In this document: positions 21,237 through 32,261 of the stretch, piece by piece
How positions within the stretch are numbered: the stretch's first letter is position 1
Layout: each line of letters starts with the position of its first letter
DNA from: Ryuthela nishihirai
Taxonomy: Eukaryota > Arthropoda > Arachnida > Araneae > Heptathelidae
Assembly (NCBI GenBank): GCA_038380435.1
Contig: JAWZYU010000720.1
Span: 17,549 to 81,548, forward strand
Length of the DNA stretch: 64,000 nt
Reading direction: 5' to 3'
The notes under the pieces: generated by a model
Databases searched by the model: none
What the model was told of the DNA's origin: nothing
The model's input: the letters and a program-made list of their open reading frames with translations, nothing else
Position numbers and translations under genes: made by a program

Positions 21237-22305
21237 CGGGGCGGGGGTGATTCAGTCGGTAGCGCGCCAGGCTCGTAATCTGTAGTTCCCAGGTTTGAGT
21301 CCCAGCTGGGTCGGCGTTGAGATTTATCTCCGCAAAATTCCCCGCCCTGCCCACGGTCAGTAGGGGACACCGATGGTCTTGGAAAGGTCGCCGTCCGTAG
21401 GATGGGACGTTAAGCCGTGGCCCCGTGTGCGGGAGAGCCATACCCTTTGCACGTTAAAGAACACGCTGGATGGCCTTGACGGGAGGCTACCATCTGTCTC
21501 CCAACAGCTCTTCCAGTGGGTCCCCTCCCCCAACCTTCTCTGAGCCTTCGGGGTCCATGTGACCTAGCCATTTGGGGCGGGGGGTGGCTTAGTCGGTAGC
21601 GCGCCAGGCTCGTAATCTGTAGTTCCCAGGTTCGAGTCCCAGCTGGGTCAGCGTTTAGATTTATCTCCGCAAAATTCTCCGCCCTGCCCACGGTCAGTAG
21701 GGGACACCGATGGGCTTGGAAAGGTCGCCGTCCGTCGGATGGGACGTTAAGCCGTGGCCCCGTGTGCGGGAGAGCCATACCCTGTGCACATTAAAGAACA
21801 CGCTGGATGGTCTTGACGGGAGGCTACCATCTGTCTCCCAACAGCTGTTCCAGTGGGTCCCCTCCCCCAACCTTCTCTGAGCCTTCGGGGTCCATGTGAC
21901 CTAGCCATTTGGGGCGGGGGTGGCTTAGTCGGTAGCGCGCCAGGCTCGTAATCTGTAGTTCCCAGGTTCGAGTCCCAGCTGGGTCAGCGTTCAGATTTAT
22001 CTCCGCAAAATTCTCCGCCCTGCCCACGGTCAGTAGGGGACACCGATGGGCTTGGAAAGGTCGCCGTCCGTCGGATGGGACGTTAAGCCGTGGCCCCGTG
22101 TGCGGGAGAGCCATACCCTTTGCACGTTAAAGAACACGCTGGATGGCCTTGACGGGAGGCTACCATATGTCTCCCAACAGCTCTTCCAGTGGGTCCCCTC
22201 CCCCAACCTTCTCTGAGCCTTCGGGGTCCTCGGGGTCCATGTGACCTGGCCATTTAGCCCATGGTGTGCAAAAAAGTGCCGCTCAGAGGTAAAACAACCC
22301 AACAA
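21237..22305 (+). mobile_element. SINE-A head-to-tail trimer
   Basis: Three copies follow one another in the same sense: 21237-21573, 21574-21912 and 21913-22305. The first two stop at the identical point (GACCTAGCCATTT) and join straight to the next GGGGCGGGGG head. Only the last has the 3' tail. The flanks CCCCCTCCCCCC on both sides fit a single TSD for the whole block. Confidence 0.92.
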
Positions 22306-22309
22306 CCCC

Positions 22310-22705
22310 CTCCCCCCCCACGAGTAAATAAAAAAGCTGCAGATTATTCATCTAATGCAACTTTGTTTCTATTAAGCTCTGTCAAGCAATAAACTTTCTC
22401 CCTTCTTCCGTTGCAAAATCATCACCGCCAAAATGATCCAAATAGCTGATCCACATTTTTTTTCGTCGAAGTTTGCAGCGGAAATAGAGCAAATGGCTAC
22501 CCGCCAGAGTTGCCAGTTATGCAGACAGTAAATGGAGAGTTGATTCATACAGAGCAGTAGGTCAACGACAATTGCACCAGAAATTGAAGCAGTCCTCTCC
22601 TTTACATAGCCGGATAGACACGATCCTAAATCAATATATATTTAAAGAAATAATTCCAATATGCATTATTTTGAACAAATTCATATTATTCACGATAGAT
22701 GTCCT
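22310..22705. other. No recognisable gene
   Basis: Mixed-composition sequence with no repeat or splice-framed open frame. Confidence 0.45.
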
Positions 22706-23676
22706 TGTCTGCTGGGACGACTTAGTCAGTAGAGCACCAATATTGGCCAGGCTCGTAATCTGCAGTTCCCAGGTCCGAGTCCCACCTGGCCAGCATTCAG
22801 ATCTATCTCCGCAACTGTCAGTAGGGAACACCAATGGGCTTGGAAAGACTGCCATCCATCAGATGGGACGTTAAGCCGTGGTCTGTGCGCGAGAGAGCCA
22901 TACCTTGAGCACATTAAAGAACACGCTGGATGGTATTGACGGGGGGAGGGGGCGCTACCATCTGTCTCCTAACAGCTGTGCAGTAAGTTCCATCCTATCA
23001 CCTTCTCTGAGCCCTTGTCCTTGTGACCCGGGCCATTTAGCCCATTGTATGCAAAAAAAAAGTGCCACTCAGTTGGGTTGTTTTACCTCTGAGCGGCACT
23101 TTTTTGCACACCATGGGCTAAATGGCCAGGTCACATAGACCCCGAAGGCTCAGAGAAGGTTGGGGGAGAGGACCCACTGGAACAGCTGTTGGGAGACAGA
23201 TGGTGTCCCGTGATGGCCTCCAGTCAAGGCCATCCAGCGTGTTCTTTAACAGCACAGGATATGGCTCTCCCGCACACGGGGCCACGGCTTAACGTCCCAT
23301 CCGACGGACGGCGGCCTTTACAAGCCCATCGGTGTCCCCTATTGACCGTGGGCAGGGCGGGGAATTTTGCGGAGATAAATCTCAACGCTTACCCAGCTGG
23401 GACTCGAACCTGGGAACTACAGATTACGAGCCTGGCGCGCTACCGACGGAGCCACCCCCGCCAGGTTACAAGGACCCCGAAGGCTCAGAGAAGGTTGGGG
23501 GAAGGGACCCACCGGAACAGCTGTTGGGAGACAGATGGTAGCCTCCCGTCAAGGCCATCCAGCGTGTTATTTAACGTATACAGGGTATCGCTCTCCCGCA
23601 CACGGCGCCACGGCTTAACGTTCCATCCAACGGACGGCGGCCTTTCCATCCACTCAGAAGTAAAACAACTCAACCC
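22706..23676 (+). mobile_element. SINE-A relic, host of an inverted SINE-A dimer
   Basis: The diverged plus-sense copy 22706-23072 resumes at 23650 with AAGTAAAACAACTCAACCC. The repeated CCACTCAG (23065-23072 and 23650-23657) is the TSD of the inserted block. Confidence 0.82.
23073..23649 (-). mobile_element. SINE-A partial dimer inserted in an older SINE-A
   Basis: In SINE sense a headless, tailless body segment (23649 down to 23463) joins directly to a complete copy (23462 down to 23073). The block as a whole is bordered by the TSD CCACTCAG. Confidence 0.83.
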
Positions 23677-23907
23677 TTGTCTGCTCCGGCTTGTTCGTTT
23701 CATGTCTGTTCATTTCTGATTAGATTATGTTAAATGTCGCCGGATATCCGCTGTTAAAGATTAAACCGAATGAAATATATTTGAAGATAACGAGGGCATT
23801 GTACTCTTGATGAAAGACATTCATTTTCCTCACGCTTTATTTCGAAATACGATAAAAGATAATCAGGTATTACTTCTTTCACCAAGCATTATTCATTTTA
23901 AACTTCT

Positions 23908-24125
23908 AGTTGGGTTGTTTTACCTCTGAGCGGCACTTTTTTTGCACACCATGGGCTAAGTGGCCAGGTCAGAAGGACCCCGAGGCTCCGAGAAGGTTGG
24001 GGGAGGGGACCCACTGGAACAGCTGTTGGAAGACAGATGGTAGCCTCCCGTCAAGGCCATCCAGCGTGTTCTTTAAAGTTGGGTTGTTTTACCTCTGAGC
24101 GGCACTTTTTTGCACACCATGGGCT
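23908..24125 (-). mobile_element. SINE-A tail modules in tandem
   Basis: In SINE sense a 47-bp tail end (24125-24079) is followed by a module beginning TTTAAAGAACACGC (24078-23908). It is nearly the same junction as in the 18.4 and 29.4 kb multimers. Confidence 0.8.
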
Positions 24126-24298
24126 GGGGGATGGGGAAGGCAAACAGCCCCTCAAATAAATGCTTCTGTTATTCAAACAACTGAAGTTTTTAGCTTTCGC
24201 TATTCGCATATAGTTTTTATTTCGAATTGTGTCAAGTACTAATTGATATTTAGAATTTTTCGTATAAGTCTGGAACTGGATGTTTAAAAGTTTTAGAA

Positions 24299-24940
24299 GT
24301 TAGGTTGTTTTACCATTGAGGGCATTCCATGAAAACTGACCAGATCATAAGTACTCCAAAGACCCAGAGCTGGTAAGAGGTTGGGTTGCTTTTATCTCGA
24401 GAGGAAATTTTATGTACACAATGGGCTAAATGGGTCGGTTGTTTTAATAATAATAAAAATAAATACCCCTCAAGCAGCTGCTTCCATAGTAGAAGGTCTG
24501 AGAGGATGGCAGGACCTCAGCAGAAAAACGACACAGACATGCCTTACCCGGGGCTCGAACCCAGGTCCCGTAGATCAGTAGCCAAGCGCGCTATAACCCA
24601 GCCCATTGTGCTCCAAAGGTTCTACTTGATTGCACACTTTTTGCACAGAATGGGTTACCTGGCCAGGTCACGAGGACCCCGAGGGTTGGAAAAACCCTCA
24701 AGGTCCTTGTGACCTGGCTCTTCTCCCCCGAGGGAGAAAAAGTTGGTGGGAAGGGACCCACTAGGCAGCTGCCTCCCATCAAGGTCATCCAGCTTGTTTT
24801 TAACGCGCACAGGTATGGATATCCCGCACACAAGGACCACAGAGACCTTTCCAAGGCCATCGGTGTTACTTTCCGCATTAAGAGCGGAGTGACAGACAAC
24901 TGCACAAAGGAAGAGATCCACTTCATTTGGCCGAAAAATG
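24299..24940 (-). mobile_element. Cluster of old SINE-A relics around a SINE-B
   Basis: Decayed SINE-A pieces lie at 24299-24380, 24381-24447 and 24606-24940. The last contains a short inverted duplication of the GGTCACGAGGACCCCGAGG segment (24663-24715). A SINE-B lies between the pieces. Confidence 0.65.
24448..24605 (-). mobile_element. SINE-B with decayed head
   Basis: On the minus strand the order is damaged box A region, box B (GGTTCGAGCCC), body, GGGGTATTTATTTTTATT tail. The body is shortened. Confidence 0.85.
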
Positions 24941-25040
24941 GAAGTCTTGTGTAAAATGATTCTGTGTCCGACCCTTATGTTAGCTAAAATTGCATCGCTT
25001 CGTAACCCACTGCAAAATAGTGCTTTAGTTTCATTTTTCC

Positions 25041-25430
25041 TGGGGCGGGGGTGGCTCAGTCGGTAGCGCGCCAGGCTCGTAATCTGTAGTTCCCAGGTTC
25101 GAGTCCCAGCTGGGTCAGCGTTGAGATTTATCTCCGCAAAATTCCCCGCCTTGCCCACGGTCAGTAGGGGACACCGATGGGCTTGGAAAGGCCGCCGTCC
25201 GTCGGATGGGACGTTAAGCCGTGGCCCCGTGTGCGGGAGAGCCATACCCTGTGCACGTTAAAGAACACGCTGGATGGCCTTGACGGGAGGCTACCATCTG
25301 TTTCCCAACAGCTGTTCCAGTGGGTCCCCTCCCCCAACCTTCTCTGAGCCTTCGGGGTCCATGTGACCTGGCCATTTAGCCCATGGTGTGCAAAAAAGTG
25401 CCGCTCAGAGGTAAAACAACCCAACCCAAC
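25041..25430 (+). mobile_element. SINE-A, full length, with TSD
   Basis: TSD TCATTTTTCC at 25031-25040 and 25431-25440. This copy is close to the consensus over its whole length and is a good reference copy. Confidence 0.96.
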
Positions 25431-25500
25431 TCATTTTTCCTTTTTTGTTCTTCGTAAATCGTCATACGTACTCGTCTCCCTATTAACTTTCATTTGATAA

Positions 25501-25932
25501 TTTGTATTACCTTGTTTTACCTCTGAGCGGCACTTTTTTGCACACCATGGGCTAAATGGCCAGGTCACATGGACTCCAAAGGCTCAGAGAAGGTTGGAGG
25601 AGGGGACCCACTGGAACAGCTGTTGGGAGACAGATGGTAGCCTCCCTTGATGGGTGGCTACCATCTACCTTTTATATTATATGCCATTTAGTGTGTTCTT
25701 TAACGTGCACAGGGTATGGCTCTCCTGCACACGGGGCCACGGCTTAACGTCCCATCCGACGGACGGAGGCCTTTACCGCTTGGTAAAGGGCCATCGGTGT
25801 CCCCTACTGACCGTGGGCAGGGCGGGGAATTTTTGCGGAGATAAATCTCAACGTTGACCCAGCTGGGACTCGAACCTGGGAACTACAGTTTACGAGCCTG
25901 GCGCGCTACCGACTGAGCCACCCCCGCCCCAT
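25501..25932 (-). mobile_element. SINE-A, full length, with internal insertion
   Basis: TSD TCATTTGATAA at 25490-25500 and 25933-25943. About 35 extra bases (around 25650-25685) interrupt the body, and a second small insertion (ACCGCTTGGTAAAGG) lies near 25775. Confidence 0.92.
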
Positions 25933-26057
25933 TCATTTGATAAGCCCGCCAACTAAATCAAGATGAAAAAGTCCAATTACAGTTAATATTTGATTTTATA
26001 ATCACGTGTGGCAATAGGACGAATCGATATTTCAAATCTAAATCACAGCTGGCAAGT

Positions 26058-26617
26058 GGGGCGGGGGGGGGGCTCAGTCGGTAGCGCGCCAGGCTCGTAA
26101 TCTGTAGTTCCCAGGTTCGAGTCCCAGCTGGATCAGCGTTGAGATTTATCTCCGCAAAAATTCCCCGCCCTGCCCACGGTCAGTAGGGGACACCGATGGG
26201 CTTGGAATAGTCGCCGTCCGTCGGATGGGACGTTAAGCCGTGGCCCCGTGTGCGGGAGAGCTATACCCTGTGCACGTTAAAGAACACGCTGGATGGCCTT
26301 GACGGGAGGCTACCATCTGTCTCCCAACAGCTGTTCCAGTGGGTCCCCTCCCCCAACCTTCTCTGAGCCTTCGGGGTCCTTGTGGCCTGGCCATTTAGCC
26401 CATGGTGTGCAAAAAAGTGCCGCTCAGAGGTAAAACAATCCAATCCAACCCATCCGACGGACGGTGGCCTTTCCAAGCCCATCGGTGTACCCTACTGACC
26501 GTGGGCAGAGCGGAGAAATTTTGCGGAGATAAATCTCAACGCTGACCCGGCTGGGACTCGAACCTGGGAACTACAGATTACGAGTCTGGCGCGCTACCGA
26601 CTGAGCCACCCCCGCCC
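26058..26617. mobile_element. Inverted SINE-A pair, tail against body
   Basis: A complete plus-sense copy (26058-26449) is followed without a gap by the head half of a minus-sense copy (26450-26617). Both tRNA heads point outwards. No TSD was recognised around the pair. Confidence 0.85.
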
Positions 26618-26619
26618 CA

Positions 26620-27530
26620 GACAAATTTAAGTACCAAAATGAAGGGAAGGCTCGCCATTAGAGGCCAGGTCCAGCTAACATTTGTGATGTATTAAAGTTG
26701 CGACTTAAAAACGTCTTCATTCTTATATATTTTTCTAACTCGAATACTTTTGCTTATGAATTTGTTTCAGAAAACGAATACCTACGAAAGGGCGCCATTC
26801 TTTACCTAACCTCAGGCGCCACAATGTCTCGGCCCTACATGTACGGCTTTCTTAACTAGCAAGCTCATCAAAAAAAAAAATGCTTAAAAGTCCATTTTCT
26901 CATTTAGCGCAAAAACTTGCATTTTCCGGAGACGTCATTCAAATCCCAAAAGCAGCAGATCCCAAACTCGTGGTTCGCGTTTTGAAATTTTCGTAAAATT
27001 TTTGATATTTTTCCTTTAAAAGTCATGGGAAGGATAAAAGTTGAATAAATTTCACTTTCCATTTCTTCGGAATTCTTAAATATTTATTTTAAAATTCATA
27101 TGGTCAGCCAAGAAACAAAATCGTGCAGCAAGTGATCCGTGCCCTCCCCCCCCCCCAAAAAAAAAAGTATCAGAACCGCTGCACACTATAAAAAAATGAC
27201 GTTAACAGACATTAACAACAACGTCTGGTCTCAAGCACAAGTTACAAAATACACTTTAGCGAGAAAAAAAAACACATATTGAAAACACTGGAAACTTAAT
27301 TTTTAAAATAGTCTTATAATAAATATGTGATTAAACAAGAACTTCCTAAAATATTATCAAAAAAAAAGAAAACAATTATGCTGCTCGCCAACTACATTTT
27401 ACCCTCAAATATAGTCCTTTAGTAAATAAACTTGAGGTTGAATTACCAATAAAAAGAACGGGTCGTTATAAAATATTACTCACATTTCAAAGTTTTATAA
27501 CTCGTATGCAGGGCCAGATTTAAGGTTTGT
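26620..27530. other. No recognisable gene
   Basis: AT-rich. It holds a C-run/A-run pair (27147-27168) and, at 27510, a CAGGGCCAGATTTAAGG motif resembling a hAT end without a visible partner. Confidence 0.45.
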
Positions 27531-27542
27531 GGGGGGGAGGGG

Positions 27543-27926
27543 TTGGGTTGTTTTACCTCTGAGCGGCACTTTTTTGCACACCATGGGCTAAATGGCCAGG
27601 TCACATGGAGCCCGAAGGCTCAGAGAAGGTTGGGGGAGGGGACCTACTGAAACAGCTGTTGAGAGACAGATGGTAGCCTCCCGTCAAGGCCATCCAGCGT
27701 GTTCTTTAACGTGCACAGGGTATGGCTCTCCTGCACACGGGGCCACGGTTTAACGTCCCATCCGACGGACGGCGGCCTTTCCAAGCCCATCGGTGTCCCC
27801 TACTGACCGTGGGCAGGGCGGGGAATTTTGCGGAGATAAATCTCAACGCTGACCCAGCTGGGACTCGAACCTGGGAACTACAGATTACGAGCCTGGCGAG
27901 CTACCGACTGAGCCACCCCCGCCCCA
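27543..27926 (-). mobile_element. SINE-A, full length, with TSD
   Basis: TSD GGGGGGGAGGGG at 27531-27542 and 27927-27938. Confidence 0.93.
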
Positions 27927-28147
27927 GGGGGGGAGGGGAGCAAGGGTATAAGGATAATAGGTTTAAGGGGGGTGGTAGGGGGACCATGATCCTCAACCGA
28001 ATGGAGGCGTAAAAAATTATGTATTATATGCATTTAAGAACATTTTCTTTTTAAACTGCATGCATTGTCGCAGTTTGTGGCCATGGACAGAATTTAAAAA
28101 CTTGAAAAATTACTTCCATGAACTACAGTTTATGGCGCACAAAATAG

Positions 28148-28925
28148 TTGGGTTGTTTTACCTCTGAGCTGCATTTTTTTTACATACAATGGGCTAAATG
28201 GCCAGGTCACAAGGACTCAGAGAAGGTTGAGGGAAGGGGGACCCACTGCACAGCTTTTAGGAGACAGATGGTACCTCTCCTCAAGTTCATCCAGCGTGTT
28301 CTTTAACATGCACAAGGTGTGGCTCTTCAAAACAAAGGACCGTGGTTTAACATCCCATCCAATGGACTCCTGCCTTTTCAAGCCCATTGTGTCCCTTGCT
28401 GACCGAGGAGAGGGCGAGTTGGGTTGTTTCACCTCTGAGCGGCACTTTTTTGCACACCATGGGCTAAATGGCCAGGTCACAGGGACACCGAAGGCTCAGA
28501 GAAGATTGGGAGAGGGGACCCACTGGAACAGCTGTTGGGAGACAGATGGTAGCCTCCCGTCAAGGCCATCCAGCGTGTTATTTAACATGCATAGGGTATG
28601 GCTCTCCCGCACACGGGGCCACGGCTTAACGTCCCATCCGACGGACGGCGGCCTTTCCAAGCCCATCGGTGTCCCCTACTGACCGTGGGCAGGGCGGGGA
28701 ATTTTGCGGAGATAAATCTCAACGCTGACCCAGCTGGGACTCGAACCTGGGAACTACAGATTACGAGCCTGGCACGCTACCGACTGAGCCACCCCCGCCC
28801 CAAGGAGGAGAGGGTGAGGTGTTTTACAGAGATAAATTGCAAAGCTGGCCCAGCTGGGACTCAAATCTGCAAGCTGCAGGTTATGAGCCTGGCGTGCTAC
28901 CGACTGATGAGTTCGACTACCCGCC
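28148..28925 (-). mobile_element. SINE-A, old type, host of a younger SINE-A
   Basis: The host segments are 28148-28418 and 28805-28925. It carries old diagnostic bases (ACATACAATGGGC, CACAAGGAC). Confidence 0.88.
28419..28804 (-). mobile_element. SINE-A nested in SINE-A, with TSD
   Basis: TSD GAGGAGAGGGCGAG (28405-28418) and GAGGAGAGGGTGAG (28805-28818), taken from the host body. Confidence 0.93.
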
Positions 28926-28939
28926 TGGAACCAAACAGT

Positions 28940-29140
28940 AGGAGATTATCCTCCATTATTCTGTGCCATATCCTGACCTGGAGAAAATGGAGACCGATGG
29001 CCTTCCCAAATCCATCGTCTCCCCTTTCTCACTGAGAGCAAAACACAGGTTAGCAGAGGAAATTCTCAATGCAGGTACAGTTCGGACTGAAGCCTTGAAG
29101 CTGCAGATTATAAACCTTGAACTCTACTGATTGACCCAAA
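28940..29140 (-). mobile_element. Ancient SINE-A relic
   Basis: Only traces remain: ACCGATGGCCTTCCCAAATC, the CTCCCCTTTCTCACTGAGAGC stretch and a decayed GCAGATTATAAACC head. This is the most diverged recognisable copy in the window. Confidence 0.6.
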
Positions 29141-29215
29141 TTCTCCCCCTGATTATCACTCTTAAACAAATCATTTCCACATGAGAAAAGTTTTCATTTT
29201 AGAGAATTGAGCAGG

Positions 29216-30107
29216 GTTGGGTTGTTTTACCTCTGAGCGGCACGTTTTTTTGCACACCATGGGCTAAATGGCCAGGTCACATGGACCCCAAAGGCTCAGA
29301 GAAGGTTGGGGGAGGGGACCCACTGGAACAGCTGTTGGGAGACAGATGGTAGCCTCCCGTCAAGGTCATCCAGCGTGTTCTTTAACGTTGGGTTGTTTTA
29401 TCTCTGAGCGGCACTTGTTTGCACACCATGGGCAAAATGACCAGGTCACATGGACCCCGAAGGCTCAGAGAAGGTTGGGGGAGGGGACCCATTGGAACAG
29501 CTGTTGGGAGACAGATGGTAGCCTCCCGTCAAGGCCATCCAGCGTGTTCTTTAACGTTGGGTTGTTTTACCTCTGAACGGCACTTTTTTGCACACCATGG
29601 GCTAAATGGCCAGGTCACATGGACCCCGAAGGCTCAGAGAAGGTTGGGGGAGGGGACCCACTGGAACAGCTGTTGGGAGACAGATGGTAGCCTCCCGTCA
29701 AGGCCATCCAGCGTGTTCTTTAACGTTGGGTTGTTTTACTTCTGAGCGGCACTTTTTTGCACACCATGGGCTAAATGGCCAGGTCACATGGACCCCGAAG
29801 GCTCAGAGAAGGTTGGGGGAGGGGACCCACTGGAACAGCTGTTGGGAGACAGATGGTAGCCTCCCGTCAAGGCCATCCAGCGTGTTCTTTAACGTGCACA
29901 GGGTATGACTCTCCCGCACACGGGGCTACAGCTTAACGTCCCATCCGACGGACGGCGGCCTTTCCAAGCCCATCGGTGTCCCCTACTGACCGTGGGCAGG
30001 GCGGGGAATTTTGCGGAGATAAATCTCAACGCTGACCCAGCTGGGACTCGAACCTGGGAACTACAGATTACGAGCCTGGCGCGCCACCGACTGAGCCACC
30101 CCCGCCC
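29216..30107 (-). mobile_element. SINE-A tetramer: one full copy plus three tail modules
   Basis: In SINE sense a complete copy (30107 down to 29724) is followed by three near-identical 3' modules of about 168-173 bp (29723-29556, 29555-29389, 29388-29216). Every module begins at the same base (GTTAAAGAACACGC) directly after the CCCAAC of the previous tail. The modules differ by only a few substitutions. Confidence 0.95.
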
Positions 30108-30235
30108 CAGATCTATACATAGTCCCGCTAACTATAGTTAGATCTATACATAGTCCGCAGTATAGTTAGAAGTCCCGCAGACGAACTATGGTAAGCGGGA
30201 CTATAGCTCAATGCTGGCTGAGCCAACTCCACCCA
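30108..30235. repeat. Small direct and inverted repeat cluster
   Basis: AGATCTATACATAGTC occurs twice (30109 and 30142), and CATAGTCCCGCTAAC has an inverted partner, GTAAGCGGGACTATAG (about 30190-30206). It may be the scar of a lost element. The last 30 bases look like a decayed SINE-A head. Confidence 0.6.
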
Positions 30236-30611
30236 CAAATTGGGAGTTGAACAATGTCTTAAGATAGGTTTTTATAGAAAAATGTGATTGAAGATAAAGA
30301 TATCAGTCAAATTTATATCTTCCACTGTAATCAAAGAGTGTTATGAAAGCTGAAATTGATATGAAACGTTCATTGAGACTGGTTAAAAATAAGAAAATAA
30401 CCATTACATTAAATACTAGTAAAATGTAGATGCATATCACACATGAAATATTAAAAGAGTTTTATAACTGAAGTTTCAGAAACGTACTAAGGTTAAAAAA
30501 AAGACTAGCCCAAAAGATCCAAAAATACAAAGCTTACTACAATAAACTGCTGTCATTACGTTAAACGTGGTTTGACCACAACCGAGGTTGTGGAAGACTG
30601 CAACCATTTTA
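30236..30611. other. No recognisable gene
   Basis: AT-rich, no supportable feature. Confidence 0.45.
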
Positions 30612-30800
30612 AGTAGGCTATACTTGGCTACTGATCTAAGGGACCTGGGTTCGAGCCCCGGATAAGGCATGGATATGTGTGTCGTTTATTCTGCTGAGGT
30701 CCTGCCATCCTCTCAGACCTTCTACTATGGCATTATAAACTGACAGGATCCTGTCAGACCTCTGTGGCAAGCAGCTGCTTGAGGGGTTATTTTTATTATT
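30612..30800 (+). mobile_element. SINE-B, 5'-truncated
   Basis: It starts inside the tRNA head (CTTGGCTACTGATC), keeps box B and the body, and ends GGGGTTATTTTTATT. TATACTTGG on both sides may be its TSD. Confidence 0.88.
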
Positions 30801-31206
30801 TTTATATATACTTGGAACTAACAATACTGCTCTGGGTAACAAGTAACAGAGAAGTCAAAGCCATTTGAGCAACAGAATAGCATTGCAGCTTATTCTGATA
30901 GAAAGGAGTGGAGAGTTAACTGAATCAACTCTCAATATATCTAAACAGAGAGCATTATGAACAATAAATATATGCATAAATATTCTTATCAGCTTTCAAC
31001 TGATACCTTATCTTGACAACCTGGCTAACACAGCAGAAATAACTACTAGATAATACAGCAGAGTTATATTATGTGATTAAATATTTTTTGTGGGGGGGAA
31101 AAAAGCTATTGAAGGATAAAAACATCAAGATTATATAAGTGAAGATTCTGTCATGGCAAGGTGTGCTGAGAATTTCAAGGTTGCTCTGAATGTGGCTAGT
31201 TCTTTC
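30801..31206. other. No recognisable gene
   Basis: AT-rich, no supportable feature. Confidence 0.45.
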
Positions 31207-31217
31207 CCCATTATTTT

Positions 31218-31607
31218 TGGGGCGGGGGTGGCTCAGTCAGTAGCGTGCCAGGCTCGTAATCTGTAGTTCCCAGGTTCGAGTCCCAGCTGGGTCAGTGTTG
31301 AGATTTATCTCCGCAAAATTCCCCGCCCTGCCCACGGTCAGTAGGGGACACCGATGGGCTTGGAAAGGACGCCGTCCGTCAGATGGGACGTTAAGCCGTG
31401 GCCCCATGTGCGGGAGAGTCATACCCTGTGCACGTTAAAGAACACGCTGGACGGCCTTGACGGGAGGCTACCATCTGTCTCCCAACAGCTGTTCCAGTGG
31501 GTCCCCTCCCCCAACCTTCTCTGAGCCTCCGGGGTCCATGTGACCTGGCCATTTAGCCCATGGTGTGCAAAAAAGTGCCGCTCAGAAGTAAAACAACCCA
31601 ACCCAAT
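31218..31607 (+). mobile_element. SINE-A, full length, with TSD
   Basis: TSD CCCATTATTTT at 31207-31217 and 31608-31618. Confidence 0.95.
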
Positions 31608-31618
31608 CCCATTATTTT

Positions 31619-32255
31619 CAGTGAAGAAAAATGTATTAATAGCTTGAATGATTTTTCTACATCACAATCCGAAGTTACTTTGGAAATTTAAATTTAAATT
31701 ACACAAGTCATTACATGTTATAGGTAGATGCAATTATTATAAAAATGTTAAGAGCAGAGATTGATTTTTATGTCAAATAGTTCATTGAAGATTTTCTGTC
31801 CAATCTTTGAATAATATTATTTAGTAGTTATTTATTTATTAGTTTGATGCAGTGAGAGTTTCAGCAGTGGTACAGGCTATGTAAAAGAACAGTTTTCCAC
31901 TGTAGAAGATACTTGAGGAATGATTAGTTTAAAAAAACTGTAGTTACTAACTTTATAAATTTCTAAAAGGCTACAAAATACTTTTAAGAAATTGTGGTTG
32001 ATCTTAGGGTCTGTGGAATATCTGAATGGTTAATAAATTTATTCTTAAAATTATTATAACAACACTGAGTTGTGTGTGAAAGAAGGATGAAGCTTATAGA
32101 GATTGAAATGATGAACTGATTTTTTTTTTTTTTTTCAGCTCATCATTTCACGAGTTTCACGTCTACAGGACTTATCCTGTGATTATTTAATACTGATTTA
32201 TAGTGATTGGTTTAGCATTACAAATGGAGTCAGACAAGTACATTTTGTCACCTTT
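31619..32255. other. No recognisable gene
   Basis: AT-rich. A T-run of about 17 lies at 32121-32137, flanked by the inverted pair AATGATGAACTGA / TCAGCTCATCATT. Confidence 0.5.
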
Positions 32256-32261
32256 TCCCTT

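Noticed and set aside
25041..25430. SINE-A heads as functional tRNA-Thr genes
   Set aside because: The acceptor stem and part of the T stem do not pair, and the head runs straight into the SINE body without a terminator. They are tRNA-derived promoters and not tRNAs.
27510..27540. CAGGGCCAGATTTAAGG as the end of a hAT element
   Set aside because: It looks like a hAT terminus, but no inverted partner with an 8-bp duplication could be found in the window.
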